Assembly (NCBI GenBank): GCA_034359265.1
Contig: CP136895.1
Location: 49,432,001-49,496,000, forward strand
Length of the DNA stretch: 64,000 bases
Direction: 5' to 3'
Source of the DNA: Canna indica
Taxonomy: Eukaryota; Streptophyta; Magnoliopsida; Zingiberales; Cannaceae
The notes beneath the pieces were generated by a model. The model had not been told where the DNA came from, did not search any database, and saw only the letters and a program-made list of their open reading frames with translations. The translations under genes were made by a program, and so were the position numbers. Shown one piece after another: positions 57,521 to 64,000 of this stretch. Within the stretch, counting starts at the first letter, position 1. Every line of letters starts with the position of its first letter.

Positions 57521-57860
57521 GACATAATTCACTCCCTCTCCCCTCCCTGCTCAAAATTTCAGAAATCAATAAAATCAAAATTAAATTTAAAATTAGTGTA
57601 ATACATTTTTCACTCCCTCTTCCCTCTTGTGTCGACATTCACCTTATAAATTGTTTAAAAATGCAATATTTTGTGGCTTAAATGGCAGCTCGTAGCAATT
57701 AATATTGTGATGTCTCTCCCTATCAAGCCCTCCTCCTTGGCCATCTAGTCATGATTTATGACCTTCAAGTGCCACCTTTGTCACCTTCTCTGATGATTTA
57801 GTATACATTTTTTTTGCATTGTTAATATATATTGATTGTATTTGAATTTGATTTCATTAT
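57521..57860. other. no recognisable gene
   Basis: AT-rich sequence; the stretch CACTCCCTCT-CCCT is repeated at about 57531 and 57612. Nothing else supported. Confidence 0.4.
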
Positions 57861-59143
57861 GGGAGCGTTTGGTTGCCCGCAAGTGCAAATGCTGCAACTC
57901 TAGTTATAGTATTTAGATAATAAATTTATTTGGTTGGCTGCAAATGCATTTTGCATCATTTACTAGTTACAACTTGTATTTCTAATATCATTTGCAAGCT
58001 GCAAATGAAATTGCAGCCCAAAAAGCCCGCAGTACAAATTTGCGGGATGCAAATGTAATAATTAATTTTGACGACTTAGAGTCGTCGGATGGGAACGAGA
58101 TAAATATCAAAGTTGTAGGTTTTTGTGCGCTGAACACGATAGTAATGTCAGATTTTAGATCTGATATCATTTGATAGATTTTTTAAAATATGTTTTCAGT
58201 ATTATACAAAAATTAAAAATTATTAATTTATTTTGATAAGTAATCAAATAATGTAAAACATATTTTACCCCAGCCCATCACGGGGTCGCCGCTTCGGTGT
58301 CGAGCCGGTCTCGAGCTATAAGGTTGGGTCGGACCAACATCCCTTGGCCCGACACGATAATGGGTTCCCTAATCATGATTTTATCGTGTTAGGCTATCAG
58401 ACTAGGTCTGGCAAATAGTGTCGGGCCTAAGTTTTTGGCCCACCTCGAAAAAATTCGTGCACGACCCGCCTCAAAAAAATTCGTGCTCGACCCGGCCCGA
58501 AAAAATTCGTGCACAGCCTAGCCTGGCCTGGCCCGGCCCGAAAAATTCATGTATGTCTCAGCCCGAAAAAATTCGTGCATGACCCGGCCTAGTCCTGGCC
58601 CGAAAAAATTTGTGCCCGATCGGGCCCGAAAACACCAGCCCGGCCTGACACCAAAAATAATGGGTCGGCACAGCCCGGCCCATTTAGCCCGATACCACTA
58701 AAAAATATTTAAAATTAGATTTAAGCTCGATAATTAACAAATTTTAAACTCACTAATATCGATCTAAAGTGTTTATCGGGCTATCGGATCGGGTCGGTCT
58801 GATAACACTTGGTCTGACCCGGCACAATAAGGGATTGGCCTTACCGGGCAGACCCAGTAATGGCCCAAATCCAATTTTTTTCGTGCTGTTAGGCTATCGG
58901 GCCGGGCCAAAAATTGCCACCCCTATATCAGATCGTGCCAAAATTACTAGACCTAGATACAAAGATACAAGTTACAAGTATAATTGCAACTTCCATTTGC
59001 GGCCAACCAAATGCTTGCAAATAAAAGTTACAACTCTACTTACAGGCAACGAAATAGTAGATTGCAAATTATATTCCCGGGCATTTACTTTTGCATACAA
59101 ATACTTTTTGCAACATTTGCACTTGCGGGCAACCAACGCCCCC
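57861..59143. mobile_element. non-autonomous inverted-repeat DNA element, 1,283 bp
   Basis: The ends form an inverted repeat of about 30 bp (GGGAGCGTTTGGTTGCCCGC and, from the right end, GGGGGCGTTGGTTGCCCGCA, both followed by AGTGCAAATG). Flanking bases are TAT on both sides (57858-57860; 59144-59146). Near both ends are further TTTGCA/TGCAAATG motifs. The 3-bp duplication and GGG-start recall PIF/Harbinger-type elements, but no transposase is encoded; a hAT-like sequence lies inside. Confidence 0.75.
58403..58925. mobile_element. hAT-like MITE or repeat inside the inverted-repeat element
   Basis: The right edge, read in reverse, is TAGGGGTGGCAATTTTTGGC followed by CCGGCCCGATAG, a common hAT-type MITE end; the left edge TAGGTCTGGCAAATAG is a weaker match. 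The interior is rich in GGCCCGAAAAAATTCGTGC repeats (about 58440-58620). Boundaries are tentative. Confidence 0.45.
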
Positions 59144-59146
59144 TAT

Positions 59147-59850
59147 ATAAGATGTAAATTCTACCCCTTTATATGATGTAAATATAGAATTTACATGTGA
59201 TCTTAATATATTTCAGTTATTGTACAAGTATTTTTGTTTGATGGACTGTTGATGTGTATCAATGTGTTTGTATATCAATTATTTGTTTATATTGATTGTC
59301 AATGTATATTAGTTATAATTTTTAAATTGTAAATATGATTTTCAAATATTTAAAAGCAAGCGAGAATAAAAATTCAAATAAGTGATGGTTTTTTCATAGC
59401 TAGATGTCACATAAAGCTTATCGAACTATATATCTTTGTCACAAATTAGTCTAGAAGTAGGCATATCATCGTTGTTGATGCCTTCAGCAATGGTGTTGCA
59501 ACAACTAGGCTATGGCTAAACCATCACCAAACCATTGTAGATGAGTTTTAAAATCTTTTATTGTATGATCCGATAAATACGATAATCTCCATTGATGCCT
59601 TCATTGACGTCATTGCGACGGTGCAGCCGTGGTAAAGCCATTGTTGATATTGTAACATCTGATATGGTTGGACGATCATTGTCGATGACATTTTCTACGA
59701 CGGTTCGAGCGGCTATTGCATATAGTGTTATTTGCAATGATGGCTTCAATTGTCATAATTCATTAGCAATATTTCCATCTGAAACAACTTCTTTTGCAAT
59801 GAAATTAGTTGGTCACTAATGGTCAAAACCGACATCAATGCAATAGTATT
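59147..59850. other. AT-rich region with faint CACTA-like inverted motifs
   Basis: No gene. Between about 59470 and 59790, motifs such as GCAATGG...CCATTG and GACGGTTCGAGCGGC resemble decayed CACTA subterminal repeats, but no terminus is present. Confidence 0.3.
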
Positions 59851-61039
59851 TGTTGAGCGAATACCACACTAGAAGGGGGGTTGAATGGTATTGGGTGAGT
59901 TTAAACAATAATAATTTGATTTCTTTCGAGTTCGATTTCTAACGGAACCAAATTAATCGTGCAACTAAATTACGATGCTTGACAAATATAAATAGCAAGA
60001 CATATCAAATGAGCAACATAATGCAAACACAAGCAATTATAGTGGTTTTGTCAACCGCCTACTCCACTACCTTGGCTCCACACCAAGGATTTCTAACCAA
60101 CACTTTATAGATTATGTATTTCTCTTTGAATACAACCGAGGCTTTCCTTCTCAACCCTTTGAGAATGCCTCGAACCTATTCACCTAGGCAAAATATAATT
60201 CTACAAAGCAAACCCTAAGTGTTTACACTAGCACACCTAGAAAGCTAACAATGAAGAAACAAGTTCAAATAACAAGTAAAATTACATTGAAAATAGCTAA
60301 AGAGTAAACCACAAGTAAGAGCTCTTTTCCAAGCCCTCAACGCCTCCAACTCCACAAGATATTGAGGTTGAATTGAAGCCGGAGTCGAGGGAAGATGAGC
60401 GCTTGAGAAAAATCATCGATCAGAGAAACAAGCGTGAGCAAATCAACTTTGAAATGCTTAAATCACACTTAATTAGGAAGCTTTAGAGAGTTGTTAGAGA
60501 ACCTTAATGAAGGTTGGTGAGGAGTATTTATAATCCCTCACTTGGCAGTTCACTCCAACGAGCGTTTTTCTGCCTGTTGGACGTCGTCCGATTGCTTGCA
60601 GGTCGATCGTCGGTCGACCACCCAGCGATCGTAGGGCTACTGCCACATTCGGATAACCAACTAGTCGACCGAATTGGCTACGCCAATTTCCAATTTTTGG
60701 CCTTGGGTCGATCGAACCTGGGCTGAGACTATTTTTTTCAGTCATCTTCTTGCGCGCTTCGTCTCCGGGTTCCGTTACCAAGTTTTGACTTGGATAACAT
60801 TACAAATTAGCTTGGGATAAAATTCCTAGAGACATATTACATAAAATCTAATCCTAACTCTAGATTTTTCTACTCGCTCGTTTTCGAAGTCATTTTTGCC
60901 GATTTTTGTATTTCTCCGAACGAACTTCACGCGCGTATCGTAGCCTCAATCTGAATTCAAAACTTTACAAATATATTAAATGCTCGTTTATTATCATCAA
61001 AATAAAGATCAAGACCTAGGGAGAACCCTTGGGCCAACA
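59851..61039 (-). mobile_element. solo copia LTR, family B, with GTATT duplication
   Basis: 1,189 bp: plus-strand ends TGTTGAGCGAATACC (59851) and TTGGGCCAACA (61039), flanked by GTATT at 59846-59850 and 61040-61044. In minus orientation it matches the LTR at 32938-34194, including the eroded palindrome array (about 60600-60715). No internal region. Confidence 0.93.
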
Positions 61040-61044
61040 GTATT

Positions 61045-62240
61045 AATCATTAGTAATGATTATTATTCCAGTAGCGATTAAATCAAAACAAAAATGAAAA
61101 CAAAAAACTTGCACAAGTGGGTCCGGCAATGCTCAAATTCATCCCACTAGACTTGCAAAATATTACAATTAATTGTGAATTATTGAAACTAATCAAGAAA
61201 TGTCTCCTAAGATTAATTACGTAACGGCAAGAACAAAACACTAATTCCAAATGAATTACAAAGTGCGGAGCCCAATTTGGGGCTCAACATTATAAGGCCG
61301 GCCCGTCAATCACCTGTCAAATGTTTGATCAAGTCCACCTTTTGGGTCAGAGAACCCAAAAAATTATCTGTCCATTAAATAATTTAACCAAGTAATTAAC
61401 TCTACTAAATCTTTTGACATTTCAATAGTATTACATCTTTTACTATTCTTCTTCATCTTGTCACGTAATCTTAGTGGAGTAATACTGGGACCCCATATAA
61501 CAACCGAAAATAAAAACATATTGAAGGCTTGAAGGATGCCACAAATAAAATAAAGATTTAATTAAATATCTAAATTGCCAATTATATCAATATACGCAGT
61601 AAGCTCTCTCTTAATTAATTAAATAATTTAATTAATCAACCATTAAATCGACTCTTCTTAAACCTAGGACATCTCAATGGAAATATTAATTAATTTACCC
61701 ATCTTCTTCGTTCTTGCCACGTATCCTTAGAAAAGTAATGTTTCGATTAAAATGATATGAAAATACAACTTTTACATGTGGGTGGAGAAAATGGGTTGCG
61801 TGTCGAGAGAGTTATTCAACTTATTCATTCTTTCCTGAACGAACCGCTCCTTATTTTAGTTAAATATTAAAAAAAACAAATTTTAGTTAAGGAATTGTTA
61901 GCACTCAAACTACTTTTGAAACAAATAATTTCTAACTAAACCACAACTTTACGTTAATTACTCGTGCTTTGCTTTTTACATATCAATCCTTCCATATTTT
62001 TTAAATAGCACATTTTCACTATAATTAATATTTGTTAACAGTGCAAATTAACCATAACGAACATATAATTTGGTCAAATAAATATGATATTCTACTTAAT
62101 CATAATATTTTATTGAATAAATAATTAACAGCAAGGTATATTTATATTAAATTCTGGGGATATTTATGGTAAACGCATATTTATAGAGTCAATACAAAAA
62201 TGATTACTTTAGAAGGATGTATATGCAAATTAGCCAATTT
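61045..62240. other. intergenic upstream region of the RABA1 gene
   Basis: AT-rich, no gene. A diverged direct duplication is visible: TTCTTCATCTTGTCACGTAATCTTAG-like sequence at about 61447-61475 and TTCTTCGTTCTTGCCACGTATCCTTAG-like at about 61704-61731, each preceded by TTAAATAATTTAA and a CTTTTGACATTTCAAT/CCTAGGACATCTCAAT-type piece. Distal promoter sequence of the Rab gene is expected here. Confidence 0.45.
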
Positions 62241-62475
62241 ATAAGTTGGAATACCGGGGACGAACGGGGAGAAGAAAAACGCCTCCCTCTTCCCCGAAGC
62301 GTTTCCTTCGTGCCACCGGCGATAAGACATTCCCGATTTCTTCTGAGAGGAAGGCTCGAGTGAGTCAGATTCCTGCAGCTGAGACCTCCAAGGGAGGCAT
62401 ATAAAGCTCGGATCTGGTCACCGGAGAAAATCGGCGGCGGTTGGCAAAGGCGGTCTTGGAGCTAGTGGTCGAGGA
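62231..62475 (+). promoter_or_regulatory. probable RABA1 core promoter and 5' leader
   Basis: CCAATTTATAAG at 62234-62245 combines a CAAT-like and a TATA-like motif about 235 bp before the ATG. From 62270 the sequence turns GC- and pyrimidine-rich (CTCCCTCTTCCCC), as in plant 5' leaders. The transcription start is not determined. Confidence 0.4.
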
Positions 62476-62693
62476 ATGGCGTACAGGTCGGACGATGACT
62501 ACGACTACCTTTTCAAGGTGGTTCTCATCGGAGACTCCGGAGTAGGGAAATCCAACCTCCTTTCGCGGTTCACTCGGAACGAGTTCAGCCTCGAGTCTAA
62601 GTCCACCATCGGCGTCGAGTTCGCCACCCGGAGCATCAGCGTCGAGGATAAGGTCATCAAGGCCCAGATATGGGATACCGCCGGCCAAGAGAG
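62476..62693 (+). CDS. RABA1: Rab11-type small GTPase (RABA1 subfamily), exon 1
   Basis: ATG at 62476 opens 73 codons with the plant RABA1 N-terminus ([20 protein letters not shown]). The P-loop GDSGVGKS is at residues 19-26, the switch I/effector Thr 44 in STIGVEF, and WDTAGQE (with the switch II catalytic Gln 71) at 66-72. The donor GT at 62694 splits the Arg 73 codon after two bases, the position used in many plant Rab11 genes. The remaining exons (NKxD and SAK guanine-binding motifs, C-terminal prenylated cysteines) lie beyond the window. RABA1 proteins act at the trans-Golgi network and recycling endosome in secretion to the plasma membrane and growing wall. Exon 1 is intact, GC-rich and unlike its AT-rich, transposon-filled surroundings. 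This is the only apparently functional host gene here. Confidence 0.94.
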
Positions 62694-64000
62694 GTTCGAT
62701 TTTTTATCCATCTCTCAAGTCGATCCGAACTCCGCAGATCGTTCATGATCTTTTATATTTTTCAACGATTGTTGCCATTTTGATCGGATTTGGATGGTAG
62801 GGTTTCAGATCGGACTTTTCTTCTTGATTTTGTCGTAATATCTTCTTAACGCTAGCTTTGATTTGATCGAAATAGGGTTGTTTTAGATGGTTTTTTGCTG
62901 CAATTTTTGGGGGGACTTGATTTGAATGATGCTCCACCTGATCGATTAGTTTATGAATACCTTCGTCTGCCATTGACTGTGATTATAGAAACTTCTATTA
63001 TTACATTCTTACAGTTTTAATTAGAAATGCTCCTCAATCTGCTTGTTTGTTCGAGAAACTTAGAAGTCGAGGCTCCCAAATACCGACCACCGACTTTGTA
63101 AGATGACCTTTCGACTGTAGTTGACGTATAGTATGACAATGATGCTCAACTTAACATGTAGAACGTGGACGCTATACTTGTTTTGGATGTTAAACCGTCT
63201 ATCTCTCTAGTTGGAGGTAGTTCATATATGCCCATCTCGTGCAAGTTGCATTTCTTTTCACAGATAGCAGAAATTAATTGCTGTTTCCTCCATATGTTTG
63301 TCGGCTTAAACCTTCTTTTGAATTGGTTATTATATGTGTCCTACGACTTGGGGTTGTGACTTACAGATGATGCAGGGCCTGCCTTCCCTAACTCTATAAA
63401 CAAGGGGATTACTTAGGAGGGTAATTAGCAGCAGAATAATCATAGAGGATTTGCAATTTTTTGTATTAATGCTACTTTTTCAAGTATTAAGTTAGTATAA
63501 AACTATAATCTCCCTTCAGCAAACCTTCTAGAATTTGGCCTTGTACATTTCATGTCTACTGCAAATTTCTTGTTTAATGGATTCATTATATCTAATTGCT
63601 TTACTAGGCTTCACTACCTGTGAATATCAATGCTGGTGCAAGCTTTCATAATTCTTCATAGCATATAAACTTTTAGAAAATCTGATTTAATGGGAAAAAT
63701 CATCTTCCTGGATAGGTGATCCATCTTGGCATTGCTTTTCAGCAATGGTAATTTCATTTTCCTCATTGTATGTCAAAAGAAGATTGTCAAGAATTGTTTA
63801 GCCTCATACTATTCTCCATTTTCCTATATGATATCTACATGATGTACACGCATACTTGCTCACTAGGGGTGAGCATGGACCGGTTAACTGGTCCATTAGC
63901 AATTTTAAAACTGGTCCATTAACTTCGGTTTTTCAAAATCATTAACCGTAAACCGGTCCATTAACTTTGGTTAACCGTCATTTCGGTTTCGGTTTTTTCG
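62694..64000 (+). other. RABA1 intron 1 (continues past the window)
   Basis: Begins GTTCGATTTT and shows no further Rab exon through 64000, so intron 1 is at least 1.3 kb. T-rich stretches and short open frames only, plus a hAT-like terminus at its end. Confidence 0.7.
63864..64000 (+). mobile_element. hAT-like MITE terminus, cut by window edge
   Basis: TAGGGGTGAGCATGGACCGG resembles hAT-type MITE ends (A/CAGGGGTGxxCA). It is followed by repeated AACCGGTCCATTAACTT and CGGTTT motifs, typical of such elements. The other end is outside the window. Confidence 0.65.

Noticed and set aside
62365..62711. Minus-strand frames opposite the RABA1 exon
   Set aside because: Shadows of the GC-rich Rab coding sequence; the plus frame has unmistakable GTPase motifs.

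Overview
This window reads as nuclear DNA of a flowering plant. The support is a plant Rab11-type (RABA1) first exon at the right edge, fragments of plant phenylalanine ammonia-lyase and lipase genes, and an almost unbroken nest of plant transposable elements (CACTA, PIF/Harbinger, Ty1/copia, Ty3/gypsy including a Tat-type lineage, LINE, hAT-like MITEs). The GC-rich third codon positions of the ammonia-lyase fragment lean towards a monocot, but this is weak and the species cannot be named from sequence alone. Only three coding units look undamaged in what is visible: the left-edge CACTA transposase (open to the window end), the Harbinger transposase (three exons), and the RABA1 first exon.

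Layout. 1-3773: the 5' side of a CACTA element in minus orientation, with a 760-codon open transposase frame, a long hairpin, a 26-bp minisatellite, subterminal repeats and a terminal inverted repeat (TIR). 3774-5413: remains of a second CACTA element. 5812-8562: a possible CACTA terminus followed by fragments of at least three host genes (lipase, an unrecognised gene, ammonia-lyase), some with conserved splice sites. 8563-17702: a copia element (LTR, primer-binding site, gag) broken by a complete 6.6-kb PIF/Harbinger element with a TAA duplication and both of its genes. 17703-29554: a large decayed CACTA element in minus orientation, with TNPA-like and TNP2-like genes, LINE fragments and five clear arrays of a palindromic GATATC-rich motif. 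30027-30590: a spastin-like AAA ATPase fragment with introns. 31480-35876: two copia gag regions of opposite strand meeting at an LTR. 35877-40826: gypsy LTR remnant and a mosaic of copia LTR pieces. 40827-50103: a minus-strand copia element with gag but no recognisable pol, split by two solo LTRs. 50104-54949: the 3' part of a chromodomain-like gypsy element with a solo copia LTR in its LTR. 54950-57520: a Tat-type gypsy remnant. 57861-59143: a non-autonomous inverted-repeat element. 59851-61039: a solo LTR. 62476 onward: the RABA1 gene, with a hAT-like terminus in its first intron.

How it fits together. There is no operon or pathway here; the organisation is insertion within insertion. Boundaries are unusually readable: matching target-site duplications flank the Harbinger element (TAA) and solo LTRs (ATATT, CATGG, GTATT, and one mismatched at a single base, ATAGT/ATAGC). 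Two copia LTR families (called A and B here) share arrays of GGTCGACCGA-type palindromes and a conserved stem-loop-like segment, and the visible family members carry gag without pol.
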